64,000 nt of DNA from SAR202 cluster bacterium (GCA_009391535.1 VFHP01000024.1:1-64000), one strand, 5' to 3'; shown: positions 8,490 through 17,855, counted from the first letter of the stretch. The notes: generated from the letters alone by a model not told the origin. Made by a program: numbers and translations.

Positions 8490-8506
8490 CGTTTTAGACT
8501 AAAACG
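8490..8506. promoter_or_regulatory. Operator-like palindrome CGTTTTAG-A-CTAAAACG
   Basis: Perfect 8-base arms around a single central A, about where transcription toward the gene at 8535 would begin. Together with the palindrome 12 bases upstream it suggests control by one or two transcription factors not encoded nearby. It lacks a T-tract, so it is not a terminator. Confidence 0.55.
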
Positions 8507-8534
8507 GCGACATTATTATGATTGGAACGTAATT

Positions 8535-9614
8535 ATGGAAATAACCTCAGTGGAGTATTTGATTTTAGATAAACAATATCCTTTTGTATTCGTTCATACA
8601 GATGATGGTTTAATGGGTATAGGAGAGTGCTTCAGGCGTCAGCCAGTATTAACAAAAACTGTAGTAGAGGAAATACTCGCACCATCCATAATAGGTAAAG
8701 ATCCTTGTAATACAGATGCTCGTTTTAGGGATATGGTGAATGCAGGACGAGCTCTTGAAATAGGTGGAGCCATCTGGATAGGAATAGCCGGTCTGGATAT
8801 AGCTTTATGGGATATAAAAGGCAAGGCTTTGGGTCAACCAATTTACAACTTATTGGGTGGCAAAGTCAGAGAAAAGGTTCCTGTATATGCCAGTTCTCTA
8901 AAAAGAGACCTTACACCGATTGAGGAAGCTAAAAGGGCTGTGTATTTTGGCGAACAGGGTTTTGGTGCATACAAGCTTCATAGCGCTGTCCCTGGGAAAA
9001 TCGATGACGATGCAGACCAAACTGTCGCTACTGTAACTGAAGTTAGAAAAGCAGTCGGAAATGATATGGATATACTTGTAGATGTTAATGGTGCCTACTC
9101 GGTTCATCATGCCATAGAGATAGGTAAGCACTTACAGGATCTAGGAGTATTTCATTTTGAAGAGCCTCGCCCTCATTATGATTTAGAAGGATTATCTAGA
9201 GTCGCAGACGCGCTGGATATTCCAATTGCATCCGGGGAGATGATATACAGCGAATATGAATATAGGGATCTAATAATAAGAGGTAAGGTAGATATAATTC
9301 AACCTGATATTGTAAAAACTCCCGGTTTCACAACCTTCCTAAAGATTGCCGAGATTGCTTCGGTTCTTGGAGTGCCTATAACTTGTCACAATACCCAGCC
9401 AATTATCAGCACTGTGGCACATGCCCATTTTGTCGCAGCTACAGTGGGTGTCCCATATGCCCAAGAATACAATATAGAGCATGTCTCCATACGTGATGAT
9501 TATCCCATTCTAAGCGAACCACTTAATATCAAAGATGGTTTTTTGACAGTTCCAGAAGGGCCTGGATTGGGTATTGAATTAGATATGGATATGGTACGCA
9601 AATTGGCTGACTAG
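8535..9614 (+). CDS. Enolase-superfamily enzyme (mandelate racemase type), copy 2
   Basis: A 359-residue enolase-superfamily enzyme with all expected catalytic positions: KLH in GAYKLHSAVPG (KxH), Asp and Asn in ILVDVNGAYS, Glu in HFEEPRP, Glu in ASGEMIYS, Asp in IQPDIVKTPG and His285 in ITCHNTQP. The KxH plus His-Asp dyad is typical of acid-sugar dehydratases and mandelate racemase. The ATG follows GGAACG. Its stop overlaps the stop of the convergent MFS gene by 4 bases at CTAG. Together with copy 1 and the transporters it points to uptake and breakdown of hydroxy-acids or acid sugars. Confidence 0.87.
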   Translation: MEITSVEYLILDKQYPFVFVHTDDGLMGIGECFRRQPVLTKTVVEEILAPSIIGKDPCNTDARFRDMVNAGRALEIGGAIWIGIAGLDIALWDIKGKALGQPIYNLLGGKVREKVPVYASSLKRDLTPIEEAKRAVYFGEQGFGAYKLHSAVPGKIDDDADQTVATVTEVRKAVGNDMDILVDVNGAYSVHHAIEIGKHLQDLGVFHFEEPRPHYDLEGLSRVADALDIPIASGEMIYSEYEYRDLIIRGKVDIIQPDIVKTPGFTTFLKIAEIASVLGVPITCHNTQPIISTVAHAHFVAATVGVPYAQEYNIEHVSIRDDYPILSEPLNIKDGFLTVPEGPGLGIELDMDMVRKLAD

Positions 9615-10876
9615 ATGCTATCTTTTCTGGGTCTATTAGCAATACTGTAAAAGACAAGTCCGGTGGCTAATAACAGCGAAGAAAAAAGATATATCCACTG
9701 GATATTTAACACACTCAATAAAGCATAGCCAGCAACTGGCCCTGATGCAGCTCCCAGGTCGGTCCAGGTAGCATAACGGCTCATGACTTCAGATCTGTCG
9801 GATTCTGAAGAAAGGTCTCCTGCCGATGCATCTAGTGTAATTTTGCTGGCAGTAGTAGCAGCAAAGACTATGGGTACCACTATAATTATTACGAAAACGC
9901 TTTCAATTATTAGGACAGATGAGCCTATTATAATCATAGGCAGACAGGTCAAAATGACCGATTTCCTGCCAAATTTATCTGATATATGCCCGAAGTATGT
10001 TGATAACCCCACTTCATTAGCCCAACTAGTTGCTAAGACCATTCCAGTTAAGGTGGCAACACCCAGTGCGAACCCGTTAATATCCAAAGACTCGCCAATT
10101 CTTTCTCGGAGCAACAATCCTACAGTTGCAGTAATCAGGCCGGATATCGCAAATGTGTTGGTAAAACGAGTGTAATGGACGGCTAGTAATTTGTATCTTT
10201 GGACACTGTTCTCACCTCGATATCCGGTTAGTAAAGTCCAAGTATTTGATTTATTAGCGTTCTTTTGGAATTTTTTTCTGTCGCCTTCAGATTGTTTGAT
10301 GTGCGGATCAAGATAGGTATCGGATTCTTTTAATAAAGGAATGATTGAGAAACATAGGATCATAACAGAGGCTATTATCAGGAAAGATATCCTGATGCCA
10401 ATTAAGTCCACTAAAATGCCACCAATTAATACTGCTATCAAACTTCCGAATCTAAATATGGCATTGTACAGTCCCATCAATCGGCCTCTATATTGTTCGT
10501 CTTCCCTTAAGACAACCATATATAGGGAAACTAGTTGAATGGAAAAACATATACCCCAGGCGATTCTTGCTATGAGGAGAGGCCAAAATCCCTGAAATAG
10601 TCCATAAGCTGCTGTAGAAGTTATAGCTAAAACCACCGAAAGGTAGAAAGGTTTTTTCAAACCAAATCTGTTGTATATCTTTGCAGCCCATGTATTGGAA
10701 GCTAATCTTATCCATCTATTAGCACTAAGGATAAGTCCTGCACCTAGTCCCGCGGTCAGTCCAAACTCGTCCAGATTGGAAGGCAATACTCCATAAATCA
10801 TTGAATCACCCATAACAGAAATCGCGAGGATTATGGACGTGAGAACGACTTGCTTTTTAGGTACTTGCTTATACAT
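9611..10876 (-). CDS. MFS transporter
   Basis: A 421-residue protein with about 12 membrane helices in two six-helix halves and a hydrophilic middle loop (about residues 185-215, rich in Lys, Asp and Asn). The MFS loop motif between helices 2 and 3 reads NRFGLKKPFY and is repeated in the second half as DKFGRKSVIL. Drug and solute exporters and sugar-acid uptake proteins share this pattern, so substrate is open. It starts 37 bases after the upstream MFS gene, probably on one mRNA; there is no clear Shine-Dalgarno site. Confidence 0.85.
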   Translation of the reverse strand: MYKQVPKKQVVLTSIILAISVMGDSMIYGVLPSNLDEFGLTAGLGAGLILSANRWIRLASNTWAAKIYNRFGLKKPFYLSVVLAITSTAAYGLFQGFWPLLIARIAWGICFSIQLVSLYMVVLREDEQYRGRLMGLYNAIFRFGSLIAVLIGGILVDLIGIRISFLIIASVMILCFSIIPLLKESDTYLDPHIKQSEGDRKKFQKNANKSNTWTLLTGYRGENSVQRYKLLAVHYTRFTNTFAISGLITATVGLLLRERIGESLDINGFALGVATLTGMVLATSWANEVGLSTYFGHISDKFGRKSVILTCLPMIIIGSSVLIIESVFVIIIVVPIVFAATTASKITLDASAGDLSSESDRSEVMSRYATWTDLGAASGPVAGYALLSVLNIQWIYLFSSLLLATGLVFYSIANRPRKDSI

Positions 10877-10913
10877 GTTTAAATCAACAGAACTTTTACC
10901 TTAGAGGTATCTT

Positions 10914-12266
10914 TTAACCCGAGTTAACTTCACTATTAGGGGAGGAATTAGTTGGGGACGCTCGTCTTTCACGTTTTGGAATCTTAATGCCCAGTAACAG
11001 AAGGGCACCGGATGCATTGACTGCCGCTAATACAAGAAATGCGAACTGATACGAACCTGAAGAATCAAAGATAAAACCGGCAAATATTGGTGATATTAGT
11101 ACAGAAACACTACTTACGGGATCCATAAGACCAGCCAGTCTGGAGAAGTTTTTTCTACCGAAAACTTCTGCTCTTAATACGGTCATCAATGTTCCGCGTG
11201 TTCCAAATCCTATGCCAAATATTGTTGCGAAAACCATGACAGAAGTCATGGATTGTGCATATGCCAATATAACCACGGATAAACCTTGGGCTATGAATGC
11301 TACAGCAGTTACCCGTTTCGTTCCTAATATATCTCCAAGGAATCCACCTGCCAGCCTGCCAAATGCCGATATAACTAATGTATAGGAGACTACTCCAGCT
11401 GCAGTCAATTCGTTAATACCTATATCTACAAGAGCAGGTATTTGGTGAACTTGCAGTGCGCCCCAGGCTGTGATACCTGCAGAGTGTGAAAATCCCAGGA
11501 ACCAGAAACTTCTGCTTTTAAGCGCTTCAGATATAGACGTGGAATCTGCACTTGATACGCCTTCTTCCAAAGATGATTGTTCATCTGCGGTGTGCTTTGC
11601 ACCATCCGGCAAATATCCGTATTCTTCTGGGTGAGGGCGCATCATAAGTGCAATGGGGACTCCAATTATCATTACAATTACACCTACTGATATGGTTGTT
11701 GGACGCCATCCTATATTGATTACAGCCCATGCCAACACCGGTACCAGTAATGCGCCGAAACTTCCTCCGAGCTGATATATCGCGATTGCTCTTCCGCGCC
11801 AGTGGTCAAACCAGTTTACCAATACAGTGACGATAGGTAGAAAACCCGCCACACTTTGCCCAAGGGTAACGAGCAGAAATGCAGCATAGAACTGATACAT
11901 GTTTTGGCAAAGCCCCATTGCTATGAAGCCTAATCCAAATATAATCCAACCTACTACCATATAAGGCCGAGGCCCCATCCAGTGTATTAGGTACCCCTCT
12001 AATGGACCTGTTACTCCACCCTCTAGTCTTCTTAGAGAAAAAGCGATAGAAACAGCAGTTCGTGTGGTATCGAACTCTCTAATCAGTGGCAGAACTAAGG
12101 TTTGTGCACCGACGTTAAATACGGCTGATTGTATCGTGCTGGCAGCAGTGGATATCGCGACAATCCACCACCCATAGAATATACCACCCTTGCTCCCGCT
12201 TGGGGGCATACCAGAAGGAGGTTCTCCTTCTTTTTGTTCGACTCCTCTCGATTGATCGGGGTCCAA
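10914..12266 (-). CDS. MFS transporter, oxalate/formate antiporter-like
   Basis: A 450-residue transporter with about 12 membrane helices. The opening FYGWWIVAISTAAST after a hydrophilic, Pro/Gly-rich N-terminal tail of about 27 residues is the pattern of OFA and monocarboxylate-type MFS proteins; AGGFLGDILGTKRV is the second-half loop motif. It likely moves a small organic anion. The start shown is TTG, with AGGAG 12-17 bases upstream; an ATG at residue 20 would still leave the first helix whole. The neighbouring enolase-family genes make a carboxylate substrate reasonable. Confidence 0.85.
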   Translation of the reverse strand: MDPDQSRGVEQKEGEPPSGMPPSGSKGGIFYGWWIVAISTAASTIQSAVFNVGAQTLVLPLIREFDTTRTAVSIAFSLRRLEGGVTGPLEGYLIHWMGPRPYMVVGWIIFGLGFIAMGLCQNMYQFYAAFLLVTLGQSVAGFLPIVTVLVNWFDHWRGRAIAIYQLGGSFGALLVPVLAWAVINIGWRPTTISVGVIVMIIGVPIALMMRPHPEEYGYLPDGAKHTADEQSSLEEGVSSADSTSISEALKSRSFWFLGFSHSAGITAWGALQVHQIPALVDIGINELTAAGVVSYTLVISAFGRLAGGFLGDILGTKRVTAVAFIAQGLSVVILAYAQSMTSVMVFATIFGIGFGTRGTLMTVLRAEVFGRKNFSRLAGLMDPVSSVSVLISPIFAGFIFDSSGSYQFAFLVLAAVNASGALLLLGIKIPKRERRASPTNSSPNSEVNSG

Positions 12267-12303
12267 TTTTTCTTTCTATCTCCTACTAACAGCTAAAATA
12301 TTA

Positions 12304-12408
12304 TTAGATTCTGTATATATTTACTATCAACGCCACCACTTGAAAGGCCCCATATATCAACAGAGTGGGAATAAGAATTTCCTTCCAAGTACGTTTCTTC
12401 TTAATCAT
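12304..12408 (-). CDS. Possible 34-residue single-span membrane peptide
   Basis: A short frame from ATG at 12408 to TAA at 12304. The product opens with a basic MIKKKRTWK head followed by a hydrophobic stretch ILIPTLLIYGAFQVVALIV and a short tail NIYRI, the layout of a small inner-membrane protein with the basic end in the cytosol. It fills the otherwise empty 190 bases between the lipoprotein gene and the MFS gene, in their direction. The Shine-Dalgarno site is weak (GAG), and a frame this short could arise by chance in AT-rich DNA. Confidence 0.4.
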   Translation of the reverse strand: MIKKKRTWKEILIPTLLIYGAFQVVALIVNIYRI

Positions 12409-12456
12409 TAGCACTCTAATTTTACCATATAATCAGTTGTCGCATCTGTGATTGAC

Positions 12457-15198
12457 TTATTCATATATATCGAAATAGGTTTCTTCTATTGAATCGACGA
12501 ATGAGGTTACTCTTCTTATATTGGTACCATCAGGATCCATAACGTATATTTTGGGTTTTTCTTTACTGCCTTGAGACATGAAATATATAGAATCACCGTC
12601 GTTGGACCATTTAGGAAAGTAATCAGGCTTTTCATCAGTGGTTATTTTGACTAAATCGGAACCATCTTTGTTCATTGTGAATATTTCCAGTTGATCTGGG
12701 TGGTATTCGTCATTAGCGTCCGGATCTGCAATGAAAACCACTTTAGAACCATCAGGTGACCAGTCAAGATGTCTTATTCTCGCCATGTCTGTATTGGTTA
12801 TACTGGTGTTTTCACCAGTAGCTAGATTGTGGATATATATATCCGAAATTTCATTTTCAGAAATTATTCTGGAATTAAATGCCACCAAAGTTCCATCTGG
12901 AGAAAATTCTGGATCGTACACATGTCTTCCAAGCATCTGTATAAGTGGTTCTTTTTGATTATTGCTTACGGTTAGAAGGTATATCTCTGCTTTTCCGTTT
13001 CTCGTTGTAGTAAAGGCTAAGTGTTCTCCACCTGGATGCCAGGAAGGATCTAGATCATCTCCTGGATCAGAAGTGTATCTATAGTTAATAACACCGAGAT
13101 GCTGGCCTCTGGAATGCGTGATATAGATATCGTAATTTCCTTCAGCATTCGACATGTATGCGATACTGAATCCGTTTGGAGAAAATACGGGTTGCCGTTC
13201 CATATAGGCTTCTTTTGATTCATATCCGAATCTGGGGTCATCATCCGAATATCCATTATCAGTTAATTGCATAAGTTTGTTAAATGATTCTGATTCTTGG
13301 GAATATGTAGCTAGGAATAATTCTGGAGTACCTCTGAAATCGGAGATAAATGCGATTTTTCGACCGGATGACTCCTTAAATACTTGAACTCTGTAGGACA
13401 GATTGGATGAATCATCCATCTCGCCAACTAAGAAATGGTAAGGTCCATCATATTCAGCTGTGAAAGATATGCGAGAGCCTAGAGATCCTTTAGCATAGTC
13501 ATCGTTCACTCTAATCAATACGTAGTTTTGATCATATAGGTCTATGAAACTATCCGTCATAGTTAAATCTTCCGAATGAATATAGACCGAAATCGCATAA
13601 CTAACACCTTGCTCAGCCTGGAAAGAATACTTATGCACACAAGTGTTATTTGGTAGAGGATATTTTCCGTCAGTCATTTGGTAAATAGTACCAGTGGACA
13701 TAGAGAAAGATTCAGCATCAATCATTTCAGGAAACGTATAACCGTTGCCTCTGGACTTTTCATTGTCACAGATAGTGTTTGGTGTGCTAGATGCAGCTGG
13801 GTCAGGAGTAGGTATGGCTTCAGGTAACTCCTTAGATACTTGAACTTGGTAATGTAAGGGCGGGGCAGTAATTTGGTCCTCATGAGTTATATTTTCACCC
13901 ATTTCACCAACTAAGAAATAGTAAGTGCCATCGTATTCAGCGGTGAACGATATTCTATCGTCATTGATTTCCCATAACCAGTAGTTTTGATCAAACAAAT
14001 ATATCAACCCAGTCCGCGATAAATCTTCAGAATCGACATCGACTGAAATAGAGTAGTTGACGCCCATTACAGCCTGGAAAGAGTAATAGTGTACGCAAAG
14101 TTGATTTGGTAAAGATCCGTAGCCAATCGTTTCGTAAGTTTCACCAGTGCTCATCTCCAGAGGATCAGTGTCAGACAGTAGTGGAGTCCAGCTGTGACCG
14201 TAATTAATGGCATTTTTGTCACAGATAGTGTTTGGTGTGCTGGATGCAGCAAGATCGGAATTATAGATATCAGTAGCAAGATCAGACGTTGCTGTAGGCA
14301 CAGGGGCGGTTGGTGCTGCTGGTGTAGGAATAGGATCATCAGAATTCACAGAAGGCGCAATTATTGGCTCTTTAACATCGTTGACGGAACTGAATATGGC
14401 GGTTATTTCTACTTCCAGTGGTTCCCCAACCTTTCCTAAGGTACTATCTGGGTTACTTATGGAGTCAATATAATATATGAACCTTATTTCTCTCAGCACA
14501 TGGGAGTCACGATCTATCCAATACTCGACTTTATAAGCGGTTGGCTGAGTTGTAATCATATCATCGTCTAAGAAAAAAGTTTCATACCAAACAGTTTGCC
14601 TCATCAGAGTGAAATCTTCCAACTCACCGCTATTAACATAGTAAGTTGCTGCCCCTTCATAGTCTTTGATTACCGGGTACGATTCTAAATCCAGATCCAG
14701 TATTGTAATTTTTTCAGGTGAGAATCCATTGTCAAATTCCTCTTCACATTCCGCAACAATCCATTCGGTTTTATCAAACCAATGTTTCTCCTCATAGCAT
14801 TGATCAGAGATTCGAATTCGGTTGAGAATATCGTTTGCATGTTCCATCTTGCTCTGCCATTTGCCAGGAGCCTGATATTTTGAAGATGTTATCGGTGCTA
14901 TTTTGAGGTTTGGTGATTCAAATCTCCAAGTTTCATCGATTATGAATGATTCGGAATTAAACATAACAATCTTTGACTTGTCTATAATGCTTTGGGCGTT
15001 CGGCATGGGAGTAGGTGTGGGTTCTGGAGTGGGAGTAGGCGACGCGGTGGGAGTAGGCGACGCGGTGGGAGTACTCACTAAGAATGAATTATTTGGTGTT
15101 GCTACATCTGACCCTTGCGAATCAGAGGCGGATCCACTACATCCCACTATAAACAATACCATCGTAGATATGAAGATATGTCGGTATAGAGACTTCAT
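12457..15198 (-). CDS. Large lipoprotein with a LolA-like region, two repeat domains and a TolB-like beta-propeller
   Basis: A 913-residue secreted lipoprotein. A signal peptide ends in a lipobox (LFIVGC, Cys20), followed by a Thr/Pro linker with TPTASPTP repeats (about 43-68). Residues about 70-280 resemble LolA/outer-membrane-lipoprotein-type beta proteins. Two similar domains follow (about 315-465 and 470-620), each starting AASSTPNTICD and containing YSFQAxxGVxYxISV and RISFTAEYDGxYxFLVGEM, the look of PPC-type beta-sandwiches. The last 280 residues carry six PD40/WD40-like blades (for example DPEFSPDGTLVAFNS, HLDWSPDGSKVVFIAD). Probably an exported surface protein that binds proteins or glycans; no enzyme motif seen. 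Confidence 0.8.
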   Translation of the reverse strand: MKSLYRHIFISTMVLFIVGCSGSASDSQGSDVATPNNSFLVSTPTASPTPTASPTPTPEPTPTPMPNAQSIIDKSKIVMFNSESFIIDETWRFESPNLKIAPITSSKYQAPGKWQSKMEHANDILNRIRISDQCYEEKHWFDKTEWIVAECEEEFDNGFSPEKITILDLDLESYPVIKDYEGAATYYVNSGELEDFTLMRQTVWYETFFLDDDMITTQPTAYKVEYWIDRDSHVLREIRFIYYIDSISNPDSTLGKVGEPLEVEITAIFSSVNDVKEPIIAPSVNSDDPIPTPAAPTAPVPTATSDLATDIYNSDLAASSTPNTICDKNAINYGHSWTPLLSDTDPLEMSTGETYETIGYGSLPNQLCVHYYSFQAVMGVNYSISVDVDSEDLSRTGLIYLFDQNYWLWEINDDRISFTAEYDGTYYFLVGEMGENITHEDQITAPPLHYQVQVSKELPEAIPTPDPAASSTPNTICDNEKSRGNGYTFPEMIDAESFSMSTGTIYQMTDGKYPLPNNTCVHKYSFQAEQGVSYAISVYIHSEDLTMTDSFIDLYDQNYVLIRVNDDYAKGSLGSRISFTAEYDGPYHFLVGEMDDSSNLSYRVQVFKESSGRKIAFISDFRGTPELFLATYSQESESFNKLMQLTDNGYSDDDPRFGYESKEAYMERQPVFSPNGFSIAYMSNAEGNYDIYITHSRGQHLGVINYRYTSDPGDDLDPSWHPGGEHLAFTTTRNGKAEIYLLTVSNNQKEPLIQMLGRHVYDPEFSPDGTLVAFNSRIISENEISDIYIHNLATGENTSITNTDMARIRHLDWSPDGSKVVFIADPDANDEYHPDQLEIFTMNKDGSDLVKITTDEKPDYFPKWSNDGDSIYFMSQGSKEKPKIYVMDPDGTNIRRVTSFVDSIEETYFDIYE
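15034..15075. repeat. 18-base tandem repeat encoding the Thr/Pro linker
   Basis: A unit of the form GTGGGAGTAGGCGACGCG occurs twice and partly a third time inside the lipoprotein gene, encoding the TPTASPTP linker on the minus strand. Because the unit is a multiple of three, length change would alter only linker length. Confidence 0.7.
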
Positions 15199-15254
15199 AA
15201 AGTAAGTACACCCTAATACATATTTTGTGAGAAATCAAATGTCATATAGGCACG

Positions 15255-15281
15255 AAAAAAACCTGTTTCAGATATTGAAAC
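15255..15281 (-). terminator. Weak intrinsic terminator after the mqn-panE transcript
   Basis: Read leftward, GTTTCA and TGAAAC form a 6-base stem with a 5-base loop, followed by A-GG and a run of seven T. It stands three bases after the stop of the ketopantoate reductase gene, where the long minus-strand operon should end. The stem is short and AT-rich. Confidence 0.5.
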
Positions 15282-15283
15282 TA

Positions 15284-16243
15284 TTATTTGGTCAAGAGTT
15301 TTAGACAGGAATATATGGCATTGGTGTACGGCATGAGTATGTTGAGATTAGCTCCTATTTCCAAAACTGCCCCCATAACACTATCTATTTCAATCCGTCT
15401 TCCCATTTCCAGATCTTGTAGCATGGATGTCTTATGGTCTCCCACTTTCTGGGCACCTGAGAACCGTTGATCTATTGATATTGGTATGTCTATGCCTAAG
15501 GCAGTTGCAACAGCATCCGCCTCTGACATCATAGCTTTAGCAGTTGCCTCTATGTTCTTGTCATTGGTCATCTCTGCAATCGTTGAACGTGTTAAAGCAC
15601 TTATAGGGTTAAATGCTAAATTGCCCAGTAATTTTGCCCATAATTCTCTTCTTATGTGGGGTCGGATAGGGGCTCTCAATCCTGCTTTTATTAGATAGGA
15701 AGATAAGGATTTGATTCTGTCACTGCTTGAACCATCTAGTTCTCCAAGTGAGAATCTATCTCCTTCTATATGCTTTATAACTCCTGGTTCAACGAGTTCT
15801 GTAGATGGGTAAACTATGCATCCTATAACTCTGTTTATATCTATATTCTCAGATATTATACCGTTTGGATCCACGCTTTCTAAATCTGATCCATCCCACG
15901 GACCTCCGTGTTTTTGAAAGTACCACCAGGGTATACCATTTTGTGCTGAGATGATGGTCGTTTCATCGTGGAGTAGGGGATGGATCTGTGGGGCTATATC
16001 TGTAAGACCGTGGGCCTTTACCGTTAAGAATAAGAAATCCACAGGGCCTATTTCTGAAGGTTTATCGGATGCATTTGGATTAGCTACGATGTTTTCGTTC
16101 TCACCGTATATATGAATTCCATTGCTCTTAATCGCGGTGAGATTTGGTCCTCGGGCTATAAGGTGAACATCTTCTCCGGACAAAGCAAGTTTAGCTCCGA
16201 GATATCCTCCTATTGCCCCTGCTCCGTATACCGCGAACTTCAT
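15284..16243 (-). CDS. 2-dehydropantoate 2-reductase (ketopantoate reductase) family
   Basis: A 319-residue NADPH-dependent reductase of the PanE/ApbA family. It has the Rossmann motif VYGAGAIGGYLGAKLA at the N terminus, the catalytic Lys in LWAKLLGNLAFNP and the C-terminal SMLQDLEMGRRIEID signature with the substrate-binding Glu. The reaction converts ketopantoate to pantoate in the pathway to CoA. Broader family members act on other 2-oxo acids, and the placement after an acyl-CoA ligase and an SDR rather than with panB or panC allows a catabolic role. It starts 3 bases after the ligase stop. Confidence 0.82.
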   Translation of the reverse strand: MKFAVYGAGAIGGYLGAKLALSGEDVHLIARGPNLTAIKSNGIHIYGENENIVANPNASDKPSEIGPVDFLFLTVKAHGLTDIAPQIHPLLHDETTIISAQNGIPWWYFQKHGGPWDGSDLESVDPNGIISENIDINRVIGCIVYPSTELVEPGVIKHIEGDRFSLGELDGSSSDRIKSLSSYLIKAGLRAPIRPHIRRELWAKLLGNLAFNPISALTRSTIAEMTNDKNIEATAKAMMSEADAVATALGIDIPISIDQRFSGAQKVGDHKTSMLQDLEMGRRIEIDSVMGAVLEIGANLNILMPYTNAIYSCLKLLTK

Positions 16244-16246
16244 CGT

Positions 16247-17770
16247 TTATTTATTAGCCTTGTTGGAGATTACTTCGGCCACCATTCTTCTTTGAATTTT
16301 ACCTGTAGCGGTTCTAGGTATTTCTTCCACAACATGTATAACTCTAGGGCATTTAAAGTCTGCTAAATGATCACGGCAGAAGCTGATTAATTCTTTTTCA
16401 TCAGCCGAGCCGTTAAGCACTACTGCGGCTGAAGGTTCTTCCCCATGGGTAGGATGAGGGATGCCAAAGGCCACTGCCTCTGCTACTGCAGGATGGGACA
16501 GTAGAATTTCATCTATTTCTCTAGGAGAAATTTTTTCTCCGCTTCTGTTTATGATTTCTTTTATACGCCCTAGAAGAGTAAGATATCCGTTTTGATCTAA
16601 CATTCCTTCGTCTCCGGTTCTGAACCATCCGTCCGTGAAAGAAGTTGCATTGGCTTCAGAGTTATTCTCATAACCTGAGAAGACATTGCTTCCTTTTATG
16701 ACTACTTCCCCTCTGGTAAGCGTGTCCAATAGGTTGCCAGTGTCATTCATTATAGCTATATCCACTCCGGTACCATGTCCGACAGAACCAGGAAGTCTGG
16801 TTCCTGGAGGAAGTGGATTCGAGCTCATTTGGTGAGATGCTTCAGTCATGCCATATGCCTCAAGAACTGGAACTTCGAAAAGTTCTTCTAACCCCAACAT
16901 AGTCGCAGGAGCTAAAGAAGAACTACATGATCTTATGAACTTCAATTCGGATAGCTTATAAGCACTTTCTCGTCCCTTAGCTCTTGCAAGGAGAGTTTGA
17001 TGTATGGATGGAACAGCGGTGTACCAAGTGAATTTCTCTTGTTCAGTTATGCGCAGAAAGTTCAGAACATTGAATTTTGGTGGAACCGAAACTGTTCCTC
17101 CTGATGCAAATGTTGATAAGGTAGATGCAACAAGTCCATGCACGTGGAATAAAGGCATAACACATAGTGCAATGTCGTCCGCAACCAGATTATATGTGTT
17201 GATTATGTTATCTACTGACTTCGCGAGATTGCCATGTTTTAGAGGCACCATTTTTGGCCTGCTTGTAGTGCCACTGGTATGTAGAACTAGTGCTACATCC
17301 TCAGAATCCGGCTCGTAGCTGTCTGACGAACTGCCATTCGATTTATCGTTTGAGAGAGTAACTGTATTATCAGGTTTTACTTCGAGTTCTATGTGGATTG
17401 TGTTATCAGATGCGACGTCATGTACAGTAGATGATTCACCGGCCGTTGTTATTATTGCTACCGCATTTGTATCTTCAAGGTAGAATTTGAATTCGTCTGG
17501 TTTATACGCAGGATTCAAAGGTGCTGCCGTGGCAGCTGCCGCTACACCCAGAAAAGTTATTATAGTTTCTGCCGAGTTAGGTATGACGATTGCTACTCTA
17601 TCTGTTCTTTTAACCCCCATTGACCTAAGTTGCTTTCCTATTGAGTTTACTTGAGATCTTAGGGTGTCATATGTAAATTCCCGGCCACCCGGTTCTCTAA
17701 TAGCGACTTGGCCTGGGGATCCTATATCTAATAGATCCAGTAAGTTTGTGGCTTTCTTAATGTTGGACAT
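16247..17770 (-). CDS. AMP-forming acyl-CoA synthetase, oxalyl-CoA synthetase-like
   Basis: A 507-residue ANL-superfamily ligase. Motifs: the phosphate-binding LHTSGTTSRPKMVPL (about residue 175), YGMTEASHQMSSNPLPPG (A5), TGDEGMLDQNGYLTLLGRIKE (A7-A8), and the C-terminal catalytic Lys in PRTATGKIQRR. The A5 region with TEASHQM-NPLPPG followed by PGSVGHGTGV is close to oxalate-CoA ligases (Pcs60/AAE3). It activates a carboxylic acid to its CoA ester using ATP. GAGGA stands 9 bases before the ATG. It lies in a run with an SDR and a PanE-like reductase, downstream of the menaquinone genes. Confidence 0.85.
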   Translation of the reverse strand: MSNIKKATNLLDLLDIGSPGQVAIREPGGREFTYDTLRSQVNSIGKQLRSMGVKRTDRVAIVIPNSAETIITFLGVAAAATAAPLNPAYKPDEFKFYLEDTNAVAIITTAGESSTVHDVASDNTIHIELEVKPDNTVTLSNDKSNGSSSDSYEPDSEDVALVLHTSGTTSRPKMVPLKHGNLAKSVDNIINTYNLVADDIALCVMPLFHVHGLVASTLSTFASGGTVSVPPKFNVLNFLRITEQEKFTWYTAVPSIHQTLLARAKGRESAYKLSELKFIRSCSSSLAPATMLGLEELFEVPVLEAYGMTEASHQMSSNPLPPGTRLPGSVGHGTGVDIAIMNDTGNLLDTLTRGEVVIKGSNVFSGYENNSEANATSFTDGWFRTGDEGMLDQNGYLTLLGRIKEIINRSGEKISPREIDEILLSHPAVAEAVAFGIPHPTHGEEPSAAVVLNGSADEKELISFCRDHLADFKCPRVIHVVEEIPRTATGKIQRRMVAEVISNKANK

Positions 17771-17855
17771 GAGTTATATTCCTCGCACTAAATAATATGG
17801 AAAGATATTTATCTGGTTTGTGTAAACAAAGAGTTCAAATGCAATTAGTCAAAAT

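Noticed and set aside
12213-12235. AGAAGGAG/CTCCTTCT hairpin followed by five T as a terminator
   Set aside because: It is inside the coding region of the MFS gene on the opposite strand and would only end antisense transcripts.
14903-15205. Plus-strand 100-residue Gly/Val-rich frame
   Set aside because: It is the complement of the Thr/Pro linker and signal-peptide region of the lipoprotein gene, with no codon-use or domain support.
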